Source of the DNA: Prorocentrum cordatum
Taxonomy: Eukaryota > Sar > Dinophyceae > Prorocentrales > Prorocentraceae
Direction: 5' to 3'
Assembly (NCBI GenBank): GCA_963575745.1
Contig: CAUYUJ010016349.1
Span: 62,001 to 126,000 of the forward strand
DNA length: 64,000 nt
Of this stretch, positions 21,745 through 31,960 are shown one piece after another (position 1 is the stretch's first letter; the number at the start of each line of letters is the position of its first letter). Both the position numbers and the translations under genes were made by a program. The notes beneath the pieces are model-generated. The model worked only from the letters and a program-made list of their open reading frames with translations, searched no databases and had not been told where the DNA came from.

Positions 21745-22200
21745 TATATATATATAGTGTGTGTGTGTGTGTGTGTGTTGTGTGTGTGTGTTGTGTTTTG
21801 TGTGTTCTGGCTTTTTCGGCTTCCGGACGCTCCAAGACGGCCCAAGAGGCCCCCAAGACCGCTCCAAGACGGCCCACGAAGCTCCCAAGACGGCGCCGAA
21901 ACGACCCAAGAGAGCCCTCAAGACGGCCCAAGTGCCGCCCAAGACGGACCAAGAGGCCCCAAGACGGGCCCAAGAGGGACTCAGGAGGGATACCGAGAAC
22001 TCAAAAATGGAGCCCTCCGTCCCAGAAGGCGCCCAGGAGGTCCCAAAGAGGCCCCAAGAGGCCTCCAAGAGGCCCCAAGATGTCGCCAAGAGGCCCCAGG
22101 AGACTCCCAGGAGGCCCAAAAGAAGCCCCAGAAGGCTTCAAACATGTCTCCCAGGCGCCCCCGAACGGCCTCTCAACAGACCCCAAGAGGCCCCCCAAAG
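21477..22200 (-). repeat. Leu-Gly repeat family, inverted block
   Basis: Same repeat family as 19627-20423 and 23590-24980 but on the other strand: CCCAAGAGGCCCCCAAGAC units, reading as PKTAQEAPKTAPRRP on the + strand. Interrupted at 21,703-21,800 by (TA)n followed by (TG)n. Confidence 0.7.
21703..21800. repeat. (TA)n then (TG)n microsatellite
   Basis: About 50 bp of alternating TA passes directly into GTGTGTGT with TTGTGTGTG interruptions. It sits in the middle of the inverted Leu-Gly block. Confidence 0.9.
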
Positions 22201-22395
22201 AAGCATCTTGACGACGACTCTATTTCGCCCCATCGAGAGACGACCCCCAGGGAACTGCTTCACCATCAAAACTCCCCACGCAACGCGCCCGAACGACACC
22301 CGCCCCCAAGAGCGCAACATGGGCAACGAACACACAGACAAAAACCAGCGATGCCATATCACGGGCCGGCGGAATGAGCGGAGCGATTCAATAAA

Positions 22396-23069
22396 GGTGA
22401 CGAACAATGGTGCACAACGTGCAAAGGGTGGGCAACGAGAGCCGAGGGTCACGATGCGAGTCGACACGGTGGCGGTCGGGGCGCGGATGCAGCGCCGGAC
22501 GGCGGGGGGGCGAAAAGGATTCGGACAGTGCACTGCGCGAAGTGCAGCTATGTCAAAGCCAAGCAGAAGTCGCGGAGCGGCAGCGCAAAGTGGAACGAGG
22601 GCGTCGGCACTGCGCGATGTGCGAACGAGAAGTGCCTGTCGCTGCGCGACGAAAAGGCGGGCATGTCGGATGCCCAGAAGAAGCACGACGCAGCGGGGGA
22701 GAGGGTGTGTCGGAAGTGCGCGGAAAAGGCGGGGGAAGGCGGTTTTGCGGACGGATTGCGAAGCAGGGGGTCGCAGGCGGAAAGCGGAGGCGGACGCGAG
22801 GCCGCCGACGCGCGCAGCGTGCGGATGAGAGTTCTCGGACACGAAACATTTGAATCAGGATCAAGTGGACGATCATCGAAAAGGCGACGGGGGCCAAAGT
22901 GGCGCGCGGAGGCTGCAGGGAACTCGGGGTCACAGCGCGCAGTTGCCGGGCGCATCAGTGCAGCGGCGCGCGCAAGAGAAGACCGCCGAAGTCGGCCTTC
23001 TCCGCGAACCCTGCCCATGTCGCGCGCGATGAAAAGAAGGGCGCCCTGAAGTGCAAGACGTGCAAATGA
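22396..23069 (+). CDS. Cys-rich CxxC repeat protein, degenerate fragment
   Basis: In one phase from about 22,396 the frame reads GDEQWCTTCKGWATRAEGHD, then VHCAKCSYVKAKQKSRSGSA, RCANEKC and ERVCRKCAEKAG. This gives four Cys pairs with two to four residues between them, spaced like repeated zinc-ribbon modules of the 'C..C...K....F...QW' kind that I recall from dinoflagellate proteins of unknown function. After about 22,830 the first phase becomes low complexity. A second phase then ends VARDEKKGALKCKTCK at a TGA at 23067-23069, giving a fifth CxxC and indicating a frameshift. No start codon was found in phase. Binding target unknown; probably a relic carried inside the insertion. Confidence 0.4.
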
Positions 23070-23084
23070 TGCTCAATCGGGCGC

Positions 23085-23600
23085 GCGCGTTGGGGGGGGG
23101 GAAAAACGGGGAGAGAAGGGTAGCGGGTAGGGCTGATGATGGGGGGGGGGGGGGGGGGAGAATCGAGAGGATGGGGGTGAGGCGGGGGCGGGAAGGGGGG
23201 GTGGTGCGAGGGGGGGGAGGGGGGGGGGGGAAGGGGCCGCAGCGAGGGGGCTCTGGGTTATGGGTTACGGGTGAGCGGCTTCATGCATGTGCATCGGGAT
23301 CTCGCGGCGCGGCTCTCGGGGGCCTCGGGGGCCGAGGCGCGGGGGGGGGGGGGGGGGGAGGGGGGCGCGCAGAGAGGATGCTCTGGGTGATGGGTTATGG
23401 GTTAGAGGCTTCTGGCATGTGCATCGGGATCTCGTGGCGCGCCTCTCGGGGGCCTCTGGAAGTCAGTTTCGACGCCGCCTCTCGGAAGCCCAGGGGGGCG
23501 AGGTGGACATGGGGGGGGGGTAAGGAGGGGGGCAGAAAGGAGGCTCTGGGTTATGGTTTATGGGTTGGAGGCCGCTTGCATGCGCATCGGGTTCTCGCGG
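23085..23600 (+). repeat. G-rich region with three ~60-bp repeats
   Basis: G runs (23143-23158, 23220-23232, 23341-23360) alternate with three copies of a unit starting CTCTGGGTTATGGGTTA and running to GCATGTGCATCGGGATCTCG, at about 23,257, 23,381 and 23,545. G runs of this length may fold as quadruplexes and are also assembly-error prone. Confidence 0.7.
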
Positions 23601-24967
23601 CGCCTCGGGGGCCTCTGGCAGGCAATTTGGGCGCCACTTGGGAGCCGTTTCGGGGGCTCTGGGAGTGTTTCGGGACCTCCTGGGGGCCTGTTGGGGGCTC
23701 CTTGGGGCGTCTTGGCCGCCTGTTGGGGCCCTCTGGCCTCTGGCGGCCTCTTGGGGCACTCTTCGGGCCCCCTGGGGCCCCCTTGTGGCGGGCAGGTAGA
23801 ATTTTGAATGTTTGGTCGCCCTCGTCTGCTCCTCTTGGTGCCATCGGGGAGCTTTGTTGGGCCATCTTGGTGCCCTTTTGAGCCGCCTGGGGGCCATGCC
23901 AGGCCGTCGCGGGGCCGTCTTGGGGAGTTCTTTTTGGGTGTCTTGGGGCGGTCTTCGGGGCCTCTGGGGCCGTCTTGGAGCGCTGGAAAACCCGCGCGGC
24001 GAATGTGTAAGATAATCTACGTTTTACGAAGGAGATGAACACATGTTTGCGTTTAGGGACCCTCTTGGGGCGCACTTCGGAGGCCTCTTGGGGGCGTCTT
24101 GGGTCATCTGGAGGCCACTTCGGGTGTCTTTGATCGCTCTTGGGCCGTCTGGGACCATGTGGGGCTCTCTTGGAAGCCAGCTGGAACGCTTTTGGAGCGC
24201 TCTTGGGGCCGTCTTCAGGGTTCTCTTGGGCCGTCTTCGGCGCTTCTGGAGCCGTCTGGGGCCCCTCTTGGGCTGTCTTGGGGCCCTCTTGGAGGCTTCT
24301 TGGACCGTCTTGGGGCGGTCTTGGAGGCCTCTGGGGCCGTCTGGGAACTTTGGAAAGCCCAAAAAGCGAACTTGTTAAAACAATCTACGCTTCACAAAGG
24401 AAGCGGGCCAATTTTTGCGGTTTGAGGCCCTCTTGGGACGTATCTTGGATGCCTCTTGGGGCCTCTTGGGGGCATCTGGGACCGCTGGAGGCCATCTTCG
24501 GTGTCTTTGATCGCTCTTGGACCGTCTGGGGCCAGATTGAGCTCTCTGGGAGGCGACTTGGAGCGCTCCTGGAGCGCTCTTGGGGCCGTCTTGGACGCCT
24601 CTTGGGCTGTCTTGGGGCCCGGTTGGGCTATCTTGGGACCCTCTTGGAGGCTTCTTGGGCCGTCTTGGGGCGGTCTTGGAGGCCTCTGGGGCCGTCTGAG
24701 AGCATCGGAGAGCCCAGGAGGCGAATGTGTGAAAATTGTATGTTTTACGAAGGAAATGGGCCAATGTTTGCGTCGAGGGACCCTCTTGGGACGCATCTTG
24801 GAGGCCTCTTGGGGCCCCTTGGAGACCTTGGGTGGTCTTGGAGGCCTCTGAGCCCTTCTTTGGGCCAGCTAGGGCGTCTTGGAGCGCTCGTTTAGCGTCT
24901 CGGGGCCCTCGCGGGCCGTTTTGAATGCCTCTTGAAGCTTTCTAGGCCCGTCTTGAGGTCCTTTTGG
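23600..24967 (+). repeat. Leu-Gly repeat family, + orientation, with ~360-bp higher-order units
   Basis: Within the GGCCGTCTTGGGG array, a boundary of the type TTTTACGAAGGA..ATGTTTGCG recurs at about 24,027, 24,396 and 24,747, so the block has a 350-370 bp higher-order unit. Each unit contains TCTTTGATCGCTCTTGG and ends near GGAAAGCCCAAAAAGCG. All long frames translate as SWAVLGRSWRPLGPS-type repeats in one or other phase; I see no selection for one frame. Confidence 0.75.
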
Positions 24968-25097
24968 GCCCGGAAGAGCTTCGTGGCGCGCTCGTCCCGG
25001 GCGAGGGGGGGTGTCAAATCTCCGGTTTGGGGTCCCTTGGGGGGGTTATGGGGGGGAATTATCTCGCGCGCCTAGAGACCCACGAGGGGTCGGCGGA
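24968..25097 (+). repeat. Conserved terminal segment of the Leu-Gly family
   Basis: Matches 20296-20423 in order and spacing: AGAGCTTCGTGGCGCG, TCTCCGGTTTGGGG, GGGAATTATCTCGCGCG, then GAGACCCACGAGGGGTCGGC. Its last 13 bases are the right inverted end of the insertion. Confidence 0.65.
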
Positions 25098-25975
25098 TTT
25101 GATCTTATGCGCCCGGTACGCATGCTCGCCCGGGGGATCACCAAGTGGAGTTACGCCTGTGACAGAAGATCACATCGACTGGCTTGCTACCTCAAATCCA
25201 CGCGGCTTCACTGCCTACGCGGATGGGTTGGTGATGAGTCGAGCAAAATTTCGATCATGCTGTTCGCAGATGCTTCGTTTGCAGACTGCGTTGACACGTC
25301 GAAATCTATTACTGGCGTCTTCGTCGCCCTTGTGGGCCCAACGCGTTCCCCCCTTTGAGCTCCGCGTGCAAGAAGCAGACCGTTGCTTCCCACTCTTCCA
25401 CCGAGTCGGAGATCGCGGCGCTGGATGCCGCGCTGCGAATTGAGGGCCTGCCTCGTCGGCGTTCTGGGAAGCGGCGGAGCGCGCCGCGCGCGGCGAAGCT
25501 GCGCTGGCGGCTAAAAAGAAATGTTATAAACCATCAGAATGACGGGCATCGCCCACGCGTGCTTCTCCCCCCTGCGCGCGTTCCTCAACGCAGACGTTGC
25601 CCGCGTCACCGCCATCTACTACCAGCAAGTTTGTGTGCGATGACATGGTACTGCGTGCTCTTCATCCTCCTGCTCACCCTACTCCACCACCCGTCGTCAA
25701 CCTTGTTCTGGCAGAGGACATCGAGTCAGTAATTACGATTGTGCACGAGGGACGTGCACCGGCTCTTCGTCACCTTCATCGCACACGTCGCATTAGCTCG
25801 GATTGGATTACGGAAACATGCCAACAGGAACGTAGCCAATTTACATACGTAGGAACAAAAGAACAGGTTCCTGATACGATGACAAAACACTTCGAGCCTA
25901 AGAAGGCTGGCTCTCTTGTGGCAGGATGTTCCTTAGTTCTCCATCATGTTTCCTGCTGCTGCGAAGGCCGCTGAA
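25098..25975 (+). mobile_element. Ty1/copia element: RNase H domain and 3' end
   Basis: Immediately after the insertion the copia reading resumes as LMRPVRMLARGITKWSYACD, the end of the RT hinge. The RNase H follows: SIMLFADASFADC, DTSKSITGVFVALVG, then a phase change and SSACKKQTVASHSSTESEIA, a clear copia 'SKKQ..V..SSTEAEY' block. A further phase (25597-25960) gives LVLAEDIESVITIVHEG, LRHLHRTRRISSDWI and DTMTKHFEPKKAG, the C-terminal end of copia RNase H. At least two frameshifts separate these pieces. No LTR could be recognised downstream. Confidence 0.85.
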
Positions 25976-26039
25976 AAGCTGGGAGAGAACGTGATCCACC
26001 GCCGCTTTACTGTGGAAAATTGCCAACCTTTTCCTCCGG

Positions 26040-27105
26040 AGCCCGGGAGTCGCCCCCCCCCCCCCCCCTCCGAAAATCCCTTCCCCCCCCCTTGCTGGAA
26101 CCCCTCCCCCTCCATCTCCCCCTCCCCGGCGCACCCCACTCCCCTAGCCCTCCCCCCCCCCCCCCCTTCCCTCATCAGAAAAGGGGGGGGGGGGGGTCAC
26201 TGCCGGTTCGAACCCCTCCCCCCCCCCTCCGGATCCGGGAAACCGGGGGGGGGGCGCTACCGGTTCGAACCCCCCCCCCCCTCCCCTCGAAAACCGGAAG
26301 GGAGTCACTGCAGGTTCGAACCCCTCCCCACCCCCCCACTCACCGCCAGCAAACGATTCCCGGTCGCTACCGCCGTCCGCATCACATCCTCCGCTGTTGT
26401 TCCCAGCGCCACTGTCCTCACCACCACTGTCCCCGCTGTGTCCCCACCAGTGCCCCCACCACTGTCGCACTGTCCCCGCTGTCCCCACCATTGTTCCCAC
26501 CACGGTTCCACTCTCCCCACTGTCTCCACGGCCCCAACCACTGCTCGACTATCCCCACTGTCCCCACTGTCCCACTGACTCCGCCGCTGTCCCACTGAGC
26601 TGTCCCACTGTTCCCACCACTGTCCCCACTGTCCCCGCCGCTGCCCCCATTGTACCTCTGTCCCATTGTCCCGCCGCCGTCCTCGCCACCGCCTTCACCA
26701 CTGTCCCCGCCACCATTGTACCCTCCACTGTCCCATTGTTTCCACTTCATTTCCACTGTGCCCGCACCGCTGTCCCCACCACCACCGCCCCCACCACTGT
26801 CCACTGTCCCCCCTGTTCCCACCATTGTCCCTACCACTGTCCCCACCACTACCGGCCCTCTACAGTCCCACTGTCCCACTGCCCCCACCACTGCCCCGCT
26901 GTCCCCTCACCACTGCCCCACCAACACCGCCCCCAGCTCTGTCCGCATCCCATTCGGTTTTCGAGGGGTGGGGGGGTTCGAACCGGTAGTGGCCCCCCTT
27001 TTCATGATGAGCTGGGGGGGGGGGAGGGGTTCGAACCGGTAGCGACCCCCCCCCAGTTTTCCGCAGGGGAGGGGGGGGGTTCGAACCGGTAGTGACCCCC
27101 CCTGG
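26040..27105. repeat. C/G runs with repeated GGTTCGAACC palindromes, around a CCACTGTCC array
   Basis: Left arm (26,040-26,340): C runs with ACTGCCGGTTCGAACCCC at about 26,200, 26,250 and 26,310. Right arm (26,960-27,105): three copies of GGGTTCGAACCGGTAGTG in opposite orientation. Between them, 26,380-26,930 is a CCACTGTCCC / CCGCTGTCC array. The two arms form an approximate inverted repeat around the array. GGTTCGAACC is a palindrome and also resembles the pol III B-box. Confidence 0.8.
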
Positions 27106-29530
27106 TTTTCCGCCAGCAGCGGTAGAACACGCTCTTTCAAAGCTGGAGATCGCCAAGACCGGCCCTTCCATCGAGGGCACCCTGGCCACTGGCATCTCCT
27201 CTGCCGCAGTCGTTCGCACACGTGTGTTTGTCATGCGTTGCGTGCGCGACTCATTTCTGTTCCGCGGCAATCTGCAGCCTTCAGCGCGCCCGCGCTTGCC
27301 TCCTCCCCCCACTCGCGCGGAGGGCCCAGCCCGCGCCAGTCGGCCCACGACGACGACGCCTCCGATCAAGCTGCACGGGGCGCAGGTTGGAGGTCTCGCT
27401 CCAGCGCCCGCTGATGGCGACATCCGCAATTGACCGGCCTTCGAGTCGCAGACCGCTCGCAACCGTCCGTTCACCATCGGAATGAGCTATCATCACGTGG
27501 CCGAGAGTCGCCCCGACGGGGGCGGATCCTTCTGGCTCCGCTCGAGCAAGCAGGGGCGACATGCCTCGGCGTCCTAGGCGGCGTGCGAGACTTGGGGCGC
27601 ACTCGCCGGAGATGTGTGGCCGAACCCCGCCCCTGCCGCGGCCGCTCCATGGATGGCGTTCCTCCTCATTTGGATCTCTGTCATGGGTCTTTTATTGAAG
27701 GACCCTTGGATCGATTCGACGGTCCGCGAGTGCCGTGACTTTCTGGACAAATCCCCCAGGGATTGGTGTCAACGCCGAGGCACCCAAGTGTTCACCGAAG
27801 GAGATCTGTACCCGCGTGGCCAGCGGAATGTGGAAAGTACCCCGGATGCCGCGGGACAGAGTGGGCACTGCATTCTTGAGCGGCTCTGCAGCAGCAGCCC
27901 TCGACGACACTCAACGGATGCTGAGCTCAGAGCACTCGCCCAACGGTTCTTATCCGCTGTTTGTTCGCGACCATGGACTCACGGCGTATGATTTCCTCCA
28001 CGATGTCGGACATCGAGTTGCCCGCGGATCCGCCTGCTGCACCTCGTGCATCTGGCGCGGCGGGGCATGTCGGCAAACTTGCCGAGGCGCTTCAGCGTGC
28101 GCTGTCTTTCACATGCTCTCCGCATGGTTAGATTGCGAGGGCAGGGCTTCTTCGTGGGCCACTGCCCGTGGACGATGCGGCGGCGAGAGTTGTGACCCCA
28201 TGCCGGCGGCAACACTCGCAGAGGATCGCGTCGCCTTGACGAGCGCGTGCAATGCGTTCCGTTCCCTGTGGGTCCAGCGCGGCAGCCTCGGATCCCCAAC
28301 GTCCGCCGCTCTGCGTGCATTCCTTCCGACGGGAATGCGGGAGGTTTTCAATAGACGCTGCCGCCCCACGTTGGTCTGCATTTGCAGACGGCCGGCGCTG
28401 CCTGAGCACGATGAGTGACCGCGGATGGGCCCCGAGGATTTTGGCCTCAGCGTCGCCCGCGCTTTGGGCCCCGGCGGCCATGCCTTCGAGTGGGTCAATC
28501 TTTGCAGTGATTCCAGATGTCTCACGGCGTTAAGGATCGACGGCGGGAAGAAGAAATCAACGACGCCATGTGCTGACGCCGATGAGTTGAATTCCATCGA
28601 CTCACGTCGTCGGATTGCTGGCGCATCCAATCCGGCGCTGGTTTTATTGGCGTGCCCACGGATGCGCGACTCCCAGTGCCAGGCGGGTGCGACGCTGGAG
28701 GATTTCGCCACGTGGATGAGAGATGACATTCTCTTCGGGGCTTTCTCGCGCGACACTGCAAGCGCTATTTGCTGGAGCACGACGCGCCACTCGGGTGCGA
28801 CTTACCGCTGTTGCCAGAGGCCGGCGGTGACACCCGCACTCTCGAGACTGCTGCCGCGCGCGAGGCCTGCCACGCTACGCTGCGTCGTCGCCTCGACGGA
28901 ATCGTGGCCTCCAACGGCCCTGCCAACGAGGGACAGAAACATATCATCGCTCATGTCCGCCGCGCTCGCGCACTATGTATGCTTGGTAAAAACGACGAGT
29001 ACCGCGACCTCAACGAGGTCATCTGGGCATATTGTGCGGAACGCTTCCCGGCCTATGTCAAGCGGCGTAATTCTCAGCGAGGCCTCAGTGCGTTCCTCTT
29101 GGTGGTCTGGCAGCGACGTTACCATGGACGGGAAATGGATGAAACTTGAGCCACATCGTGCGCGTGCGCCAGTGCCAGCCGAGTGCGAGAATCGCTGGCT
29201 CTCTTCACCAGGCAACGTTGTTGTGGCCCTTCCTGAGCAGGTCAAAGTGGATATCTCTCGTTGCATCGACGTTCTGAATTGTTTCCGCTCTCCCACTGTC
29301 ATGGGCCCTGGCAAGGCCCTCCGATGGGGATTACCGGATAAGGTCGACGAGCACATGAACGAGATGATATAGATGTTCACTGACCGCGGCATTACTGTGC
29401 TACCTGTCGAACAATGGATCCGACAGCAGGGCCGACCGCATGCCAATCAGTGTCATCCACAGAAGACGGATCACAAACTGGTGCAGTTGACGCAGCAGTT
29501 CATGCGCGCCGCTACTTTTTTGGAACTTGA
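27106..29530 (+). pseudogene. Unrecognised, frame-broken coding-like region
   Basis: Long + strand frames at 27735-28418, 28425-29372 and 28769-29149 overlap one another in different phases, and several stretches look protein-like: HSPNGSYPLFVRDHGLTAYD, SDIELPADPPAAPRASGAAG, HIIAHVRRARALCMLGKNDE, NEVIWAYCAERFPAYVKRRN, and near the end CENRWLSSPGNVVVALPEQV and QQGRPHANQCHPQKTDHKLV. No single phase carries them all, so if this was one gene it has accumulated several frameshifts. I recognise no family. WLSSPGN is faintly like the last block of SGNH hydrolases, but that is not enough to name it. The region may be an internal part of the mobile element whose Tpt1-like piece lies beyond the gap. 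Confidence 0.35.
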
Positions 29531-29801
29531 TTGAGGTTCCGCTTTCGCTGCCGATGCAGCCATTCCCGTTCCGCCATCCGTTTATCCAGCCCGTCAACGA
29601 CTACCAGGGCCGCGCCCGGGCGCAGGAGATGCGCGAAGCTCTCCGCATTCGCCTGGGGCAATCCACGCAGTTCCAACGTTCTAGGGGACTTCGTGCTCTG
29701 CGCGTTCAATCCTTGGGGGAGCACGACTCGGCCGCGCGGATGACAGCGACGTTTCAGGCGCCTCACTCTTCGTCTGATTTTTTTCCATGCTTTTCCGCTG
29801 G
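29531..29801. other. Sequence running into the assembly gap
   Basis: A + strand frame (PLSLPMQPFPFRHPFIQPVN, then RARAQEMREALRIRL) continues from the broken region until the gap. No domain seen. Confidence 0.3.
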
Positions 29802-29901
29802 NNNNNNNNNNNNNNNNNNNNNNNNNNNNNNNNNNNNNNNNNNNNNNNNNNNNNNNNNNNNNNNNNNNNNNNNNNNNNNNNNNNNNNNNNNNNNNNNNNN
29901 N
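29802..29901. other. Assembly gap (100 N)
   Basis: Exactly 100 N, the conventional placeholder for a gap of unknown size. It abuts a long CACACG array, which is a likely reason for assembly failure. Any open frame that crosses it is meaningless. Confidence 1.
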
Positions 29902-30221
29902 CACACGCACACGCACACGCACACGCACACGACACGCACACGCACACGCACACGCACACGCACACGCACACGCACACGCACACGCACACGCACACGCACA
30001 CGCACACGCACACGCACACGCACACGCACACGCACACGCACACGCACACGCACACGCACACGCACACGCACACGCGCGCGCACACGCACACGCACACGCA
30101 CACGCACACGCACACGCACACGCACACGCACACGCACACGCACACGCACACGCACACGCACACGCACACGCACACCCACACACACACGCACACGCACACG
30201 CACACGCACACGCACGCGCAC

Positions 30222-30253
<32 letters not shown>

Positions 30254-30432
30254 GCACGCGCACACCCACACGCACGCGCACACGCACACGCACACGCACG
30301 CGCACACGCACACGCTCACGCACGCGCACACGCACGCGCACACGCACACGCACACGCACACGCACACGCGCACGCACACGCACACGCACACGCACGCGCA
30401 CGCACAGACAGACAGACACACACACACACACG
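29902..30432. repeat. (CACACG)n array of about 530 bp
   Basis: Hexamer CACACG (equivalently ACACGC) repeats almost perfectly to about 30,430, with a few CACGCG, CACACC and CACATG variants that increase towards the right end. Alternating purine-pyrimidine throughout, so Z-DNA forming potential is high. Frames through it give poly Thr-Arg, His-Thr or Val-Cys and are not genes. Confidence 0.95.
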
Positions 30433-30439
30433 CACCGCC

Positions 30440-31668
30440 CCCCCCCACCCCCCTCGCGACAATTTTATTCCGCGTCGCGACGCACACCACCTTCCCCGCC
30501 CTTCCCCCCGCGCCCCCAGCGCTTCAGTGGGGCACCCGCCCCGCGGCCCTCTGCCCCGATCCCCGCCGCGCCCCCGGCGCCCCAGTGGGGGGCCCGCCCG
30601 TTGCCCTCTCCGCCGCGAACATTTCATTCCGCGTCGCGACGCACGCCCGCCTCCCCACCCCACCTTCTCTCCCCCCCCAAGGCCCCATTGGGGCTCCGCT
30701 GCGTGCCCCCTCCGCCCCGACAGTTCATTTCGCGTCGCGCCGCACGACCCCCCCCCCTCCTTCCTTCCGACGTCCCCAGCGCCCCCAGATGGGCACCCGC
30801 CCCTCTTCCCTCCCGCGCGCCCGGCGCCAGAGTGGGGCCCCTGCCCCGCGGCTCTCTGCCCCGAGCCCACCGCGCTCCCAGCGCCCCAGAGGGGGCTCTT
30901 CACACTGCCCCCTTCCGCCGCGAACGCTTCATTCCGCGTCGCGACGCGCGCCGCCTCCTCCGCCTCCCCCCCCGCGCCCCCAGCGACCCAGTCGGGGCTC
31001 CGCCCCGTGCCCCCTCCGCCCCGACAATTGCATTCCGCGCCGCGACGCGCGCCGCCCCCCCCCTTCCCCCCTCGCCCCCGGCGCTCCAGTTGGACACCGC
31101 CCCGTGGCTCTCTGCTCCAGGCGCCGCCCAGTGCCCTCCGCCCCGAGCATTTTATTCAGCGTCGCGACGCGCGCCCCCCCCCCCCCCCCGCGCTCCTGGC
31201 GCCCCGGTAGGGGCCCGGCCCAGTCGCTCCGAGCCCCTTCGCGTCCCCAGCGCGCCGCAGTAGGAGCCCGCCCGCGGCCCCCTCCGCCACGAAACCCTCT
31301 TCCGCGTCGGGACGCCCCCCCCCCCCTCCTCTCCCCCTCCCCCCCCGCGCCTCCCTCCCCAGCGCTCCTAGCGACCCAGTCGGTTCGGGCCCGGCCCACT
31401 GCCCCCCTCCCCCCATCCGCCCCGGCAATTTCACTCCTCGTCGCGACGCGCGCCGCCCCCCCCCCGCCGCGCTCCCGGCGCCCCATTGGGGCCCCCGCGC
31501 CAGGGCCCTCTGCCCCGAGCTGCCACGCGTATCCAGTGCCCCAGTGGGATCTCCGCCCCGGGCATTCCGCTCCGCGTCGCGACGCGCGCCGCCGCCCCCC
31601 GCCCCCCCCGCGCACCCGGCGCCCCAGTGGGCGCCCGCCCCGCGTCCATCTGCCGTTTTTTTTTTTGT

Positions 31669-31701
<33 letters not shown>

Positions 31702-31960
31702 CCCCTCCCCCTTTTCCCCCCGCGCCCCTGCGCCCCGGCGCCCCGGCGCGGCCTCCGCCCCGGGCCCCTCCGCTCCGACAATTTGATTCCGCTTCGCGAC
31801 GCGCGCCCCCCTCTCCCCCCCCCCTTTCTTCTCCGCGCCCCCGGCGCCCCAGTGGGGCCTCCGCCCCGTGCCCCCTCCTCCGCTCCGAGCATTTTATTCC
31901 GCGTCGCGGCGCGCGCCGCCCGCCCCCTTCCCCACTTGGGATTTGGGCCCCGTTGCTGGG
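30440..31960. repeat. GC-rich ~100-150 bp degenerate tandem repeat
   Basis: At least ten units share TTTATTCCGCGTCGCGACGC (about 30,465, 30,620, 30,722, 30,927, 31,030, 31,148, 31,293, 31,430, 31,565, 31,785 and 31,890), followed by C runs and CGGCGCCCCAGTGGGG. One unit is interrupted by a T-rich tract at about 31,657-31,701. The very long + strand frames across this stretch reflect a lack of A/T, not coding. Confidence 0.8.

Larger units (their letters stand above)
19594..25097. mobile_element. 5.5-kb insertion in the copia element, with perfect 13-bp inverted ends
   Basis: The interval starts TCCGCCGACCCCT (19594-19606) and ends AGGGGTCGGCGGA (25085-25097), exact inverse complements. The copia reading is interrupted exactly here: the left side ends in the RT-RNase H hinge and the right side resumes with LMRPVRMLARGITKW and RNase H. 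No clean target duplication is visible. Inside are Leu-Gly type repeats in both orientations, a Cys-rich pseudogene-like segment and microsatellites. A second copy of the right end (GAGGGGTCGGCGG) occurs at 20411-20423, so the insertion may be nested or built from two related units. Confidence 0.6.
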
